Shown one piece after another: positions 53,216 to 63,623 of a stretch of 64,000 bases of DNA (positions are counted from its first letter, which is position 1; each line of letters opens with the position of its first letter). Where the stretch lies: positions 3,569 to 67,568 of the forward strand of contig JAAEPJ010000048.1 of NCBI GenBank assembly GCA_024222485.1. Direction: 5' to 3'. Source of the DNA: a bacterium. GTDB lineage: Bacteria; RUG730; JAAEPJ01. Under the pieces are notes generated by a model. The model was not told where the DNA came from and made no database searches. It was given only the letters and a program-made list of their open reading frames with translations. The translations under genes were made by a program, and so were the position numbers.

Positions 53216-56200
53216 TCATATCAATGAAACATCAATCCTTGATACTTCACCATTCCTTACCTTGAATGCGTATTCCGCTATAATTTTATTACCAAAAATT
53301 TCTATAATTTCTCCATCATCTAAAGTTAACTTATAACCTTCGATTTTAGCATCGTAGCTATTTTTAAGGTTATCATTTCTATAAACGACTAAAGTTTTAG
53401 ACAAAAATTTAAAAGCAAATGAATTAGCGGGAATTTCAACGTGATTAATAACACATTTCTCGCATTTAGAATAAAGCTCAATCACACTTTTTTCTTTGGT
53501 AAAAAGGTCCGCTGAAACTTGGGGTTTAAACTCTAAAACAAGCTCTTCTTTTTGCATAGTAAAGGGCTTTAACCCTGAAGTCATCGCCAACCAAATTGAA
53601 ATAAATTCTGCAGTAGAACCTGAAAGTCGCGAAACAAATCCCTGTCCATGAATTTCAGGCTCAGGATGTGCACTACTAACAACAAACGATGAGTTTTCAA
53701 AAATACTACGACCATATTTTTCAGGATCCATAAAAGGAACAAGTGCCGTATGCGCAAGATCAAAAAAAGATTTTGACATCCCATTCCTTAAAAGTTCAAG
53801 TAAATATTTATACTCCATATGCGTCCAAATTGATTCATTCTCAAGCCAACCAGGAGTAAAAATCTTAATACGACCAGTTGCAAGCTCGACGCCATCAAGT
53901 GGGGCATTTACCTTAATCATTTTAAGTTTCTTATCATAAAGAGCACTATTCATTAAGTTTTTATGTAATTTATCAGCCTCATGAATATTAGGACCAAGCC
54001 TTAAATAATGAACAGGACCTTCTAAAAAAAGTGGTAAATCTTTTCTTTCAAATGCTGTAATCTTGATACATTGATTACCATTTGAATTAACTTTCCCTGT
54101 AAGGGGTTCATGCTTAGTAGCTATATATTCAATATTAGTAAAAACAACTCCTGATTTATTATCCAGAGCTTTATTAAGACCTTCATTAACCTTAACTAAA
54201 AACACATCCGCTATCTTTTTCAGATCGCTTACTTTAACCGCTACCTCTCCACCTGAGATACCATAAAGTGTCTGTTCCCGATACTTTTCTTTTGCAGTAT
54301 GAGTCTCATCCCAAAAATCAAAATTATTTAAATTTCTAATAGTAATGTTTTCAAGCTTATGGAGTAAATCCATACTCTCTTCCATAACATTAACTTTCAA
54401 AACAGCAATATTATCTAAAGCATTTTTAATCGTTAATAAAAGGCGTTTAAGCTCAAAAGACTCTGCAGTAGAGCTACCAAAGGTCCCAGGCAAACCATTA
54501 AGTGCATCACACCAATTAGGCTTATCCGTTTCCATCTCAACACCGACACCTTCAGGGTCGAGTGAAGCATACTTGTTCGCTAAAAGCGAAAATAATTTAT
54601 TTAAAAGATTTGTCTGATAAACTTCCCCTTTACCAAAAGCTTTTCTAACAACATTTTTATGAGTTAAGCGAGACTGAATCAACTCTTCCTTCTCTTCATG
54701 GTTAATCACGCCATTTAGCTGTCTTGGCTCATCTAAAAAAATTACATGCTTTTCTGTTCTCGGTGTAACAGAGTGAGAATCATCATAAAAAGTATAATTT
54801 GTATTATTAAGAAAAAGATCATCAATTTTATCAGGAAAAATTGATAAAAAACTTTCAATTAAATCAATATTATAATGCCAGTGATCTGACCAATAGCCCT
54901 CTGAATGTTCTGCATTTGTGACTTTTTCTGAATTTTTTATTAAACTTACCAAAACTTCTTTATTACAAATGTCCATGTGATGGTTCTCTATAAAATTATA
55001 AAGACTTCCTATCGTTATTGGCTTTGATAAATATTCAAGTAGTAACTTTTTCTGATTAGTGGTTAAACCCAAAATACTGGCAATAAATGACTCTTTATTA
55101 ACAACATCAAAGGTAACACCTAAAACCTTTAAAGGATTAAAGCCATCCAGCTGAATTAAATTCATAAATTCAACTAATATTGAATCTTTTAAGTGTTGAT
55201 TAAAGAAAATATCACTACGTCTATTCTGATTAACATCACGATAATTCCCATTTCCTTGAGAGTAGTACTCAGGTAAAATCATAAAATTATTATATTCTCT
55301 CTCCATATCACCATGAATTCTTGAATAAACATAATACGTAGTCTTAGATTCCCCTTCTCCAATAGAAACAGGATAGCCACCACGAAGTAAATTATCAATA
55401 AAATTTTGTTCACAGTAGTTGTCAAATTTTTGTAAGGAAGATTTAGTTAGGACATCCCCAGTAATTTGGTTAATGATTTTTTTGTTTTCTTCTTCTTTTT
55501 GATTAATATAATCATCTTGCATAAAAATCTTAATGAACTTATCTATATCTTTTGCATTATGAGCATGACCAACAGTAGAGTTATAAACAAAAGTTTTCCC
55601 TGACTCAAGCTCTACTTCAAAATGCCCCATACCAGATGGAGTTTTATTTTTTCCTGTTAAATGTGGATTAAACCCAAAATCCTCATCTGCAATAAATTTA
55701 TCCGCATATTCAAAGTTTCGAACTTCCCCAAAAATATTATCTGGATCAACAATAAACTCAGGAAAAACTTTCTGCCCATCTTTTTCATAGTATCCAACAT
55801 AAAAATTTCCACCATAAACAGGGACAACTTCTGGACGATCCTGTGGTTCCACTGGCAGTTTATAGACTGGTACTTTCTGTTCATCTGAGAAGAAAACTCC
55901 ATTATACCAGCCTTCAGCTAGCCTTGAAATATTTTTAAGCAAAAAGTCCATCGTCCCATAAGGAATAATAATGGGAAGCCCCTCTAAACATTTAATATTT
56001 TTATTGCTTGTCGAAATATTTTTAATACTTAACTTTCGCATTAAAGCAGGAAAAACTTCATTAGGGAGCGTAAAATATTCAACAGTAGTTTCAATACCTA
56101 GGTCTTCATTAATATCTACAATTTTAACAACATATGATGTAATATGCATTCGTTGGATACTTTTTTTAGCTGGAGCATTCTTAAATGGTTCATAATATTG

Positions 56201-56473
56201 TCCATCAACTTTATAAAAAGTCCTAAAGCCCTGTGTAGGCGTCTGCCGATAAGCTTTATTCGCTGCAGAAAATTCTATAATTGCACCATCTTTATCCTTG
56301 GTCCCAAAACAAGAAATAGCTTGTCCTCGATTCACATAATAACACCACATTGGTTTTCCAAATTCCCCTGCAATTGCAGGAAAAAAACTAGCAAAAGATT
56401 TAGCATTATTATAATCTTCAATAATAAATTCTTGACCTTTTACTTCATACTTTACATCTTTCATTTTTTTCAT
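53216..56473 (-). CDS. Large glycoside phosphorylase-like protein (GH94/GT36-related)
   Basis: A 1085-residue protein. The N-terminal beta-sandwich (CYYVNRGQAISCFGTKDKDGAIIEFSAANKAYRQTPTQGFRTFY) and central (alpha/alpha)6 barrel (NGNYRDVNQNRRSDIFF, EGYWSDHWHYNIDLIESFL, WCDALNGLPGTFGSSTAESFELKRLL) resemble cellobiose- and chitobiose-phosphorylase relatives. The stretch YWSDHWHYN suggests the catalytic helix. The specific substrate cannot be named and orthophosphate specificity is inferred. No signal peptide. A start at 56473 is close to GAGG. The 293-bp gap to its right (56474-56766) shows nothing definite. Confidence 0.7.
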   Translation of the reverse strand: MKKMKDVKYEVKGQEFIIEDYNNAKSFASFFPAIAGEFGKPMWCYYVNRGQAISCFGTKDKDGAIIEFSAANKAYRQTPTQGFRTFYKVDGQYYEPFKNAPAKKSIQRMHITSYVVKIVDINEDLGIETTVEYFTLPNEVFPALMRKLSIKNISTSNKNIKCLEGLPIIIPYGTMDFLLKNISRLAEGWYNGVFFSDEQKVPVYKLPVEPQDRPEVVPVYGGNFYVGYYEKDGQKVFPEFIVDPDNIFGEVRNFEYADKFIADEDFGFNPHLTGKNKTPSGMGHFEVELESGKTFVYNSTVGHAHNAKDIDKFIKIFMQDDYINQKEEENKKIINQITGDVLTKSSLQKFDNYCEQNFIDNLLRGGYPVSIGEGESKTTYYVYSRIHGDMEREYNNFMILPEYYSQGNGNYRDVNQNRRSDIFFNQHLKDSILVEFMNLIQLDGFNPLKVLGVTFDVVNKESFIASILGLTTNQKKLLLEYLSKPITIGSLYNFIENHHMDICNKEVLVSLIKNSEKVTNAEHSEGYWSDHWHYNIDLIESFLSIFPDKIDDLFLNNTNYTFYDDSHSVTPRTEKHVIFLDEPRQLNGVINHEEKEELIQSRLTHKNVVRKAFGKGEVYQTNLLNKLFSLLANKYASLDPEGVGVEMETDKPNWCDALNGLPGTFGSSTAESFELKRLLLTIKNALDNIAVLKVNVMEESMDLLHKLENITIRNLNNFDFWDETHTAKEKYREQTLYGISGGEVAVKVSDLKKIADVFLVKVNEGLNKALDNKSGVVFTNIEYIATKHEPLTGKVNSNGNQCIKITAFERKDLPLFLEGPVHYLRLGPNIHEADKLHKNLMNSALYDKKLKMIKVNAPLDGVELATGRIKIFTPGWLENESIWTHMEYKYLLELLRNGMSKSFFDLAHTALVPFMDPEKYGRSIFENSSFVVSSAHPEPEIHGQGFVSRLSGSTAEFISIWLAMTSGLKPFTMQKEELVLEFKPQVSADLFTKEKSVIELYSKCEKCVINHVEIPANSFAFKFLSKTLVVYRNDNLKNSYDAKIEGYKLTLDDGEIIEIFGNKIIAEYAFKVRNGEVSRIDVSLI

Positions 56474-56766
56474 TTCTCCTCACAAAAAAAATATTTCAAT
56501 TCATTTTTAAAACAGATCGTTTATGTTAAAAAAATTTGTATTTTTAGTCAAATTATTTAATTCATTATAGCTAAAAAAAGCTTAGCAATAAATGATATAT
56601 ATCATAAACTCATTCCAACTAATAAATAGCAAGTAAAAATATTTTAGAATATAGCATTCTCCTTATCTCTCTCATGCCAAGATTTAGTTAAATAATAAAA
56701 TACAAGTATTAACTCCTTCTATTTATGTTTACCAAAAAAAACTATTTCTGCCATTAAAGTCCATCA

Positions 56767-57192
56767 TTAACCCCATGAAACAGAAACAAAACGAGCATCA
56801 AAATTTTCATCATACTCAAAGTATAAAACAGTAAAATCTAAGGGCCAAATATCACGAGCTTTCTCTGCCCATTCCACAATACAAATATCCGCCGAGGCTA
56901 GATAATCATCCCAGCCTAAGTACTCAGCATCTTTAGTAGAATCTAACCGATAAAGATCAAAATGCAAAATATTGAAGTCATTAATTGATTGCGTATACTC
57001 ATTAATCAATTTAAAAGACGGACTATTCACAGTATCAGCAAACCCTAATTTTCTAACAAGTTCCCTTGTAAAAAAAGTTTTACCAACTCCAAGCTCTCCA
57101 ATTAGAAAAATATTATCTCCCTTTTTAACTTTTTTAGCAAATTCAATAGCAAATTTTTTAGCATCTCGTTTGGTTTTAAGAGGTATTTTCAT
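56767..57192 (-). CDS. tsaE: tRNA t6A synthesis ATPase TsaE
   Basis: A small P-loop ATPase: IFLIGELGVGKTFFTRELVRKLG (Walker A), NSPSFKLINEY, LHFDLYRL and CIVEWAEKARDIWP. 141 residues. Its ATG overlaps the stop of the M24 peptidase gene (ATGA), so they are co-translated. Confidence 0.94.
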   Translation of the reverse strand: MKIPLKTKRDAKKFAIEFAKKVKKGDNIFLIGELGVGKTFFTRELVRKLGFADTVNSPSFKLINEYTQSINDFNILHFDLYRLDSTKDAEYLGWDDYLASADICIVEWAEKARDIWPLDFTVLYFEYDENFDARFVSVSWG

Positions 57193-58196
57193 TTTAAAAT
57201 TTCACATCCTGTACTTGTTAAAACAATAGTATCCTCAATCCTTACACCAGATTTACCTTGAATATAAAGCCCAGGTTCAATAGTAATTACCATATTTTTT
57301 TTAAGAATTATATCTTGCTGTAATGCGATCATTGGTTTCTCATGAACATCCAAACCAACACCATGCCCAGTAGAGTGCAAAAAATATTCTACCTTATCTT
57401 TAAAAAGCTCTCTTGTTTTTGCATCAACTTCTCCAGCTGTTTTTCCCGGCTTCACAAATTCTAAGACCTTTTCTTGAACTTCTTTTACTCTCTTAAAAAT
57501 ATCAGAATCTTCTGCAAAATAAGTCCGTGTCATATCCGCACAATAATGTTCATACTTAGCACCAAAGTCAACCAAAACAGACTCGCCTTTTTTATACTTT
57601 ACATCCGCAGGAATATAATGAGGATAAGCTGTATTTTTGCCAAAAGCAACAATGGTATCAAACGCTTGACTACCTGCTTTTGCAATTAATAAGATATTGA
57701 TCTTTTTTGTCAGCTCAGATTCTGTCATCCCCTCTTCTAAAATTTCAGGAATTTGTTGTGCAATATGAGCAGTGATACTACAGGCTTTACGAATTTTAAA
57801 AAGCTCACTATTATCTTTAAGCATTCGCATCTCAGCTAAAATTGAATAAAAATTTTTAAGATTAAAAATATTATCTAACTTTTTATAAAGTCCATAGTTT
57901 AAGGCTGGAAGAGAGAGGGTTAAATCAAGAATTTTATGTTTTATTTTAAATTTTTTAAGCTCTTTAATTAAACTTTCTTCCACGATAACTGGAACGACAT
58001 CAGGGGCAACTTCTAATAGTTGTGCATAAAGCATTTTTGGGGTAAAAAAATAAGGCTGACCATCAACAAATAAAAGTGGATATGGATTACCCTTAAAACC
58101 TGTAATATAAAATTTATTAGACTCATCCATCTCCAAATAAGCTTTTATTTTATTACGATCTAACAGTTTACTAAATTTTTTAATTCTTATGTTCAT
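57189..58196 (-). CDS. M24-family aminopeptidase (Xaa-Pro type)
   Basis: A 335-residue metallopeptidase. The N-terminal creatinase-like domain precedes the pita-bread fold: LVDFGAKYEHYCADMTRTYF supplies two Asp metal ligands, HSTGHGVGLDVHEKP the His, and VITIEPGLYIQGKSGVRIEDTIVL the Glu ligands. It probably removes N-terminal residues next to proline in the cytoplasm. The TGA stop overlaps tsaE. Its upstream gap 58197-58531 holds two unusual repeat structures. Confidence 0.92.
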   Translation of the reverse strand: MNIRIKKFSKLLDRNKIKAYLEMDESNKFYITGFKGNPYPLLFVDGQPYFFTPKMLYAQLLEVAPDVVPVIVEESLIKELKKFKIKHKILDLTLSLPALNYGLYKKLDNIFNLKNFYSILAEMRMLKDNSELFKIRKACSITAHIAQQIPEILEEGMTESELTKKINILLIAKAGSQAFDTIVAFGKNTAYPHYIPADVKYKKGESVLVDFGAKYEHYCADMTRTYFAEDSDIFKRVKEVQEKVLEFVKPGKTAGEVDAKTRELFKDKVEYFLHSTGHGVGLDVHEKPMIALQQDIILKKNMVITIEPGLYIQGKSGVRIEDTIVLTSTGCEILK

Positions 58197-58245
58197 GATC
58201 TCAATTTTAGCAGGATTTTATCCTCCATACAAGGCATGTTTTTGT

Positions 58246-58276
58246 TGTAGGGATATCGACAGAAGATATCCCTACA
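58246..58276. repeat. Perfect 12-bp inverted repeat in the pepP-murA gap
   Basis: TGTAGGGATATC and GATATCCCTACA are exact complements around GACAGAA. There is no T-run, so a terminator is unlikely. It may be a hairpin or a protein-binding site. Confidence 0.6.
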
Positions 58277-58384
58277 GAGGATTTCTAAACGCAGAAAAAA
58301 GCACAGTTTTCGTCTCCTTGAAAAAATTTTCAATACTTCTCGCAAACTGTACTTTCTAAGCTTATGGCTATTTTAGCAAAGAAT

Positions 58385-58423
58385 TACGAAAAAATTGCGA
58401 AGAATATACGAAAAATGTACGAA
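58385..58423. repeat. Four TRCGAA motifs at exact 11-bp spacing
   Basis: TACGAA at 58385, TGCGAA at 58396, TACGAA at 58407 and TACGAA at 58418 start exactly 11 bases apart, with A/T-rich fill between. They lie in the otherwise empty 335-bp gap between the M24 peptidase and murA. The spacing equals about one helical turn. Confidence 0.7.
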
Positions 58424-58531
58424 TTTTTTTAGCGTGCAAAATATCAAATTTATCTAAAAAATAAATAAAAGAATCAACCGTAATAAATAAAATATAAGTT
58501 CAGGAAGTTATTACCTTTTTTAGAAAATAAA

Positions 58532-59785
58532 TCAGGTCTCTAATCGTTCAATACAAGCCCCTAGCTTTTGCAGTTTTTTTTCAATGTTTTCATATCCACG
58601 ATCAAGATGGTAAACACGGTGAATCTCCGTTTCTCCTTCTGCAATCAAAGCAGCTAAAACTAAGGCCGCAGAGGCCCTCAAATCAGTAGCCATAACCGGA
58701 GCACCTTTCAAAGACGAGTTACCACCAACAAAAACAGTGTGTCCATTAATTGTCAAATTCGCCCCCATTCTTTCAAGCTCAGGAATATGCATAAATCTAT
58801 TCTCAAAAACAGTCTCAGTAACAAGACTTGCACCATCCGCTTGGGTCATATAAAGGACCCATTGTGCCTGCATATCAGTGGGAAACCCAGGGTAAGGTAA
58901 AGTCTCTATATTAATTGGCTGAATTCTCGAAGTTCCAAATACTCTCAAACATCCATTCTCTTCTATAATTTTCACTCCAGAATCTTGCATTTTCGTGGTC
59001 AAAAAATCTAAATATTTAAGTTCAATATTTTTAATCAAAACTTCTTCAGCACAAAGTGCTGCAGCAATCATAAATGTTCCTGCTTCAATCCGATCACTTA
59101 TAACCTTATGCTCAACACCAGAAAGTTTCCGAACACCTTCAATCTGAATTTTATCAGAACCATAACCAATAATTTTAGCGCCCATTTTATTCAAAAACTC
59201 ACAAAGATCAATAATCTCTGGCTCCTTTGCAACATTTTCTAAAACGGTAAGCCCCTCAGCCAAGGTAGCGGCCATCACTAAGTTCTCTGTTGCACCAACA
59301 CTTGGAAAATCCAAAACAATTTTTGTCCCAAATAATTTAGCACATTTCAAACGAACATACCCTTTGTCAAGCGAAATAGCTGCACCAAAATGTTTAAAAC
59401 CATCAAGATGAATGTTTATTGGTCGAGCACCAATTGCACATCCGCCAGGCAAAGAGACTTTGACATGAAAGTATCGTGTAAGAAGAGGTCCCATTACTAA
59501 TGCTGAAGCACGCATCTGTTTAACCAAATCATATGGTGCTTCTGTCTTAATAGCTGTTGTTTGTTTAATTAAAATCTCTCGCCCATTTCTTTGGATAGTT
59601 TTACCAAGATGTTCTAAAACTTTGATCATCGTAGTAATATCACGCAAATCAGGAATGTTTTGTAAAAGAATATCTTCGTCCGTTAAGATTGTTGCCACCA
59701 AAATTGGTAATGCTGCATTTTTTGCACCATGGATTTCAACCTCACCATTTAGCTTACAGTTACCAGTTATTACTAGTTTATCCAT
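58532..59785 (-). CDS. murA: UDP-N-acetylglucosamine 1-carboxyvinyltransferase
   Basis: First committed step of peptidoglycan synthesis. LNGEVEIHGAKNAALPILVATIL, RASALVMGPLLTRYFHVKVSLPGGCAIGARPINIH (the Cys of the PLPGGCAIG loop), GFPTDMQAQW and DLRASAALVLAALIAEG are hallmark stretches. 417 residues. AGAGG precedes the ATG. TGA stop, three codons before an in-frame TAA. Confidence 0.97.
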   Translation of the reverse strand: MDKLVITGNCKLNGEVEIHGAKNAALPILVATILTDEDILLQNIPDLRDITTMIKVLEHLGKTIQRNGREILIKQTTAIKTEAPYDLVKQMRASALVMGPLLTRYFHVKVSLPGGCAIGARPINIHLDGFKHFGAAISLDKGYVRLKCAKLFGTKIVLDFPSVGATENLVMAATLAEGLTVLENVAKEPEIIDLCEFLNKMGAKIIGYGSDKIQIEGVRKLSGVEHKVISDRIEAGTFMIAAALCAEEVLIKNIELKYLDFLTTKMQDSGVKIIEENGCLRVFGTSRIQPINIETLPYPGFPTDMQAQWVLYMTQADGASLVTETVFENRFMHIPELERMGANLTINGHTVFVGGNSSLKGAPVMATDLRASAALVLAALIAEGETEIHRVYHLDRGYENIEKKLQKLGACIERLET

Positions 59786-59821
59786 TAGTTTCCTCTCAGG
59801 TAACAGAAAAGTTAATAGCTT

Positions 59822-60739
59822 TTAAGAAAGCCTACGCACACTTAAAACCCTATCTAATCCTTGTAAGTCCTTTATTAAGTTAAATTCACCAAAACCATTT
59901 AATTCTAATTTTTCTGTAATTAAAAAATTTAATTCTGGATCAATTTCTAACACTAAATACCCGCCAACCTTTAAGTAGTCCAAAGCCTGATCAATCAATC
60001 TTGAATAAAATATTAAACCATCTTCTCCACCATCGAGTGCAATTTTTGGTTCACACTTAACTTCTTTCCTTAAAGTAGACAAGACTGAAGTTTTAAGATA
60101 AGGGGGATTCGCTGTAATAATATCCACCATTCCTTTTAAAGAAAATATTTTTAATGGTAATAAAATATCACCATGAAGAAATCGAACATCCCTCAATGTT
60201 TGATTCAATAAGCTATTTTCATGTGCAACTTTAACAGCTTTTAAATTAATATCAATCCCGTAAATGAAATATAATATCTTATTTAGATGTTTAGCCAAAC
60301 TAATGGGAATATTTCCACTACCTGTAAAAGTATCAACAATCAAAATTTTACTATTAATATCAAATTTTTGAAAAACTTCCATATTCCTAGAGACACGCAA
60401 AACTTCTTCAACAAGAAATTCTGTCTCAGGTCGTGGGATTAAAACATCTGGGGTAACTTTAAAGGTGAGACTCATAAATTCTTTTTTACCCAGAATATAA
60501 GCAATCGGTAAGCCTTCAATCCGTTTTTTAATATTAACCTTAAAATCAGCTAACTCTTTTAAGGTTAATAACCTATCAAAATTTAGGTATAAGTCAAGGC
60601 GTTTCATCGCCAAAACTCCAGATAAAATAAGCTCCGCATCAAGTCGTGACTCGAGGATAGAATTAGCCTTAAAAAATTTAGTAGTCCAATCAATTATTTC
60701 AGCTACAGCCCAATCTTTTTTCTGGTTATCAGTCATCAA
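59822..60739 (-). CDS. prmC: Release-factor glutamine methyltransferase
   Basis: Methylates the GGQ glutamine of peptide-release factors. DVLIPRPETEFLVEEVL, IVDTFTGSGNIPISLAK (SAM-binding), and the catalytic ITANPPYLKTS are diagnostic. The N-terminal helical domain is present. 305 residues. It lies close behind murA's start. PrfA is not in the window. Confidence 0.94.
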   Translation of the reverse strand: MMTDNQKKDWAVAEIIDWTTKFFKANSILESRLDAELILSGVLAMKRLDLYLNFDRLLTLKELADFKVNIKKRIEGLPIAYILGKKEFMSLTFKVTPDVLIPRPETEFLVEEVLRVSRNMEVFQKFDINSKILIVDTFTGSGNIPISLAKHLNKILYFIYGIDINLKAVKVAHENSLLNQTLRDVRFLHGDILLPLKIFSLKGMVDIITANPPYLKTSVLSTLRKEVKCEPKIALDGGEDGLIFYSRLIDQALDYLKVGGYLVLEIDPELNFLITEKLELNGFGEFNLIKDLQGLDRVLSVRRLS

Positions 60740-60758
60740 CTATACTTCCAAAACAACT

Positions 60759-63623
60759 TTAGATACTACTTTCAATAGTTCTATATTGGTATTCCATAAT
60801 ATAAGTTCTTTTTTTCTGCTCTTTACTCCTAATAAACTTTCTATAATCTTTTAGATAGCTTAACCATTCTTGCATATCCAAATAGTCTATAAAAATAGAA
60901 CGAGAAATCTTGTACACTTGAAAATAATTATATAAATAACTATACAAGGCAACTGCATCTGGACTTAAAGCGGCATTAACTATACTCGCATCAAATCTTT
61001 TTTTAGCTAGCAAGGCAAGATTAATCTTACTATTAATTTCATTATTCGTCTCTGTAAATAATTCATGTTTGAGGGTTTCTATAGATTCATCAACTACTGG
61101 AAAATCTTGTTGCCATCTAAGAACCACTGATTTTTGCAAATTTTTATAATAATAGGAATCTTTATCAAGTGCTTTATACATATTTTCGAAATTCTCTTCA
61201 GTTAACCCATACTTTTCAATATAATTCAATAAAAAAAGATCACTATTTTGGATATTAGAGATCTTAGCATCAGTTCTGTGGAAAAGATTTGTTCTTACTT
61301 TCATAAATAAATCTTTTGGTGCCTGATATTCAAGATATGGAGCATAGTCACTGTTCATCCTCCCAACTTTAGAAACAATTTCTTTTGAGCGAGTGGCACC
61401 TGCTACTTGAAGTAAAAATAAGCTTGAGACATCATAAACACCTACCTTAGCTAACTCACTCTTAAGTATGGGCTCCTCTAAGCGTTGAGTAAGCTTTTCT
61501 ATATCAATATTCAAAGGATTTTTAGTAGCAAGACATAAAATATCATTACCTTTAACGCTCCAAATATAAATATAAGGAAAAACATGGTTCATTGTCCGAA
61601 GAATAACCTCTGCAGTTTTTGTGCTCATTTCATAAGCATGAAACCATTGCATAAATATGCCATCATCCAGCAGTTTAGAATGAATCTCTTGAAAAAATTC
61701 TTTAGAATAGAGCCCGCCAATTCCACTAATCCAAATATTCGATGGCTCACTTGCTATGATATCATATTTTCTATCAATAATTTTAAGCAAAGTTACTGCA
61801 TCTTCAATATAAACATGTGTTCTAGGGTCAGCAAAGTAAGCATTATTGTAATCTTTAAAATAACGACTACCTATATAAACTTCTTTAGAAATCTCAGCGA
61901 TATCTAACCTTTCAATAGGATGCCTTAAAACTGCACCACAAGTCATACCGCTTCCAATTCCAATATTTAGAACATTTTTTGGATCAGGATGCAGCAACAA
62001 AGGAACATGAGAAGAAAGCAACTGTGTTTTTACATCACCAGAAGTTGAAGCATCAGTTTTCCCATTTACTTTTAGAAATAACTCTTTACCATTAATCTGT
62101 TTACCTACGACAACTGTAACTTGTGTTCCATCTTTATGATAAACAACTTTTTTTCTTCTCTGAGTATCTGCAAAACTTTTATAAGTTTTAAATTTATGAC
62201 GCTTTCTGAATACACCACTACTTAAAATTGTTGGACTCCAATCAGGAGAAAAAAACAAAAATAAACCTGAAAAAACAAGAATAACAGGAACCTTTATTAA
62301 TGATTTTTTAGGTTTATATACCGTAAGTAAAATAACCCCCATTAAAATATTAACAATAATCGCAAACTTAAAAGTCCCTTGAATATTTAATGCAGGAATG
62401 AGAAAAAACCCCGTAATGAGACTTCCTAAAACAGCACCAACTGTATTAACTGAAAAAACCTTCCCAATAGATTTACCTAAGTTCTTTAAATTACTGGAAG
62501 CCAATGTTGTTGTTAATGGTAATGCCATACCAAAAAAGATGGTAGGGATTACAATAACTATAAAACAAAATAGATATTTAAAGGATTCAAAAAGTAAAAA
62601 CATACTCTCTTCTTTTGGAATAGTATTCTTAATAACGCTGAAGATATAAGGTAATCTCTCATAGAAAAGCATAGAAAGCAGAACAGATAACCCAATAACA
62701 ATATGACAAATAGCAATAAAATAAAAAGGTCTTATTTTACTTTTATTAAAGTTAATTTTTGAAATAATAATACTTCCAATAGCAATACCAGAAATAAATG
62801 CTGCAAGCATTATTGCAAAGGAATAAGTTGATGATCCAAGAATTAAAGCAAATAAACGAAACCATGCTAATTCATAAGACATCGAAATAAATCCTGAAAC
62901 TGCTGCTGAGATAAGCAAAAATAATAAAGCATTTTTTGATATTTCAGGAATAACAAAGCTACTTCCTTCTATCTTATTCTCAGGAACTAAAATTGTCTCA
63001 GAATTAATCTTATTTTTAATAAAAAAGACTATAGCACCAACAGTAAGACTCAAAAATGCCGCAATAAATAATGACTTATTAATACCAAAAACAGGAATCA
63101 AAAAAAATGCGGATACAAGGGCTCCAGAAACAGCACCAAAACTATTTATTGAGTAGAGGCGTGAAGTTTCTCGTTGAACATCAGATTTTTTACCTATAAA
63201 GGCATGAGCCATAAAAGGAAGTGTTCCCCCCATTAAGATACTTGGAATTAATAAAATAGGAGCAGAACATAAAAGTTTTAAAAAATGAATAAACATTGAC
63301 CCAGGAGTAGAACCTTGCACCATAAAAATAAAAAACTTTCGCATAACAAGAAATATAAGTGGTGTTAAAATCGCATATATCCCAATCCCTATTTCTAAGT
63401 ATGCATATGCTGATAAGTAAGACTTTATCCTATCGGCCATTTTCCCAAAAATAAAATTACCAAGTGCAAGCCCTCCCATAAATAATGCAAGAACCATCGC
63501 ATGTGCATAGGTTGTGTTACCAATAAATAAACCTAGATACCTAGACCATAAAACCTCATAAATAAGTCCACAACTCCCTGAGATAAAAAACAAAAAATAT
63601 AGTTTATTTTTATTTTGATCCAT
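60759..63623 (-). CDS. Fused membrane / spermidine-synthase-like protein
   Basis: A 954-residue protein: about twelve membrane helices in the first 460 residues (YFLFFISGSCGLIYEVLWSRYLGLFIGNTTYAHAMVLALFMGGLALGNFIFG is typical) followed by a spermidine-synthase Rossmann domain. There, NVLNIGIGSGMTCGAVLRHPIERLDIAEISKEVYIGS binds the nucleotide and DIIASEPSNIW carries the catalytic Asp position. A C-terminal helical tail follows. Such fusions are widespread in uncultured bacteria; polyamine or other aminopropyl transfer is suspected. GTAGGAG precedes the ATG. No SpeD is near. Confidence 0.85.
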   Translation of the reverse strand: MDQNKNKLYFLFFISGSCGLIYEVLWSRYLGLFIGNTTYAHAMVLALFMGGLALGNFIFGKMADRIKSYLSAYAYLEIGIGIYAILTPLIFLVMRKFFIFMVQGSTPGSMFIHFLKLLCSAPILLIPSILMGGTLPFMAHAFIGKKSDVQRETSRLYSINSFGAVSGALVSAFFLIPVFGINKSLFIAAFLSLTVGAIVFFIKNKINSETILVPENKIEGSSFVIPEISKNALLFLLISAAVSGFISMSYELAWFRLFALILGSSTYSFAIMLAAFISGIAIGSIIISKINFNKSKIRPFYFIAICHIVIGLSVLLSMLFYERLPYIFSVIKNTIPKEESMFLLFESFKYLFCFIVIVIPTIFFGMALPLTTTLASSNLKNLGKSIGKVFSVNTVGAVLGSLITGFFLIPALNIQGTFKFAIIVNILMGVILLTVYKPKKSLIKVPVILVFSGLFLFFSPDWSPTILSSGVFRKRHKFKTYKSFADTQRRKKVVYHKDGTQVTVVVGKQINGKELFLKVNGKTDASTSGDVKTQLLSSHVPLLLHPDPKNVLNIGIGSGMTCGAVLRHPIERLDIAEISKEVYIGSRYFKDYNNAYFADPRTHVYIEDAVTLLKIIDRKYDIIASEPSNIWISGIGGLYSKEFFQEIHSKLLDDGIFMQWFHAYEMSTKTAEVILRTMNHVFPYIYIWSVKGNDILCLATKNPLNIDIEKLTQRLEEPILKSELAKVGVYDVSSLFLLQVAGATRSKEIVSKVGRMNSDYAPYLEYQAPKDLFMKVRTNLFHRTDAKISNIQNSDLFLLNYIEKYGLTEENFENMYKALDKDSYYYKNLQKSVVLRWQQDFPVVDESIETLKHELFTETNNEINSKINLALLAKKRFDASIVNAALSPDAVALYSYLYNYFQVYKISRSIFIDYLDMQEWLSYLKDYRKFIRSKEQKKRTYIMEYQYRTIESSI

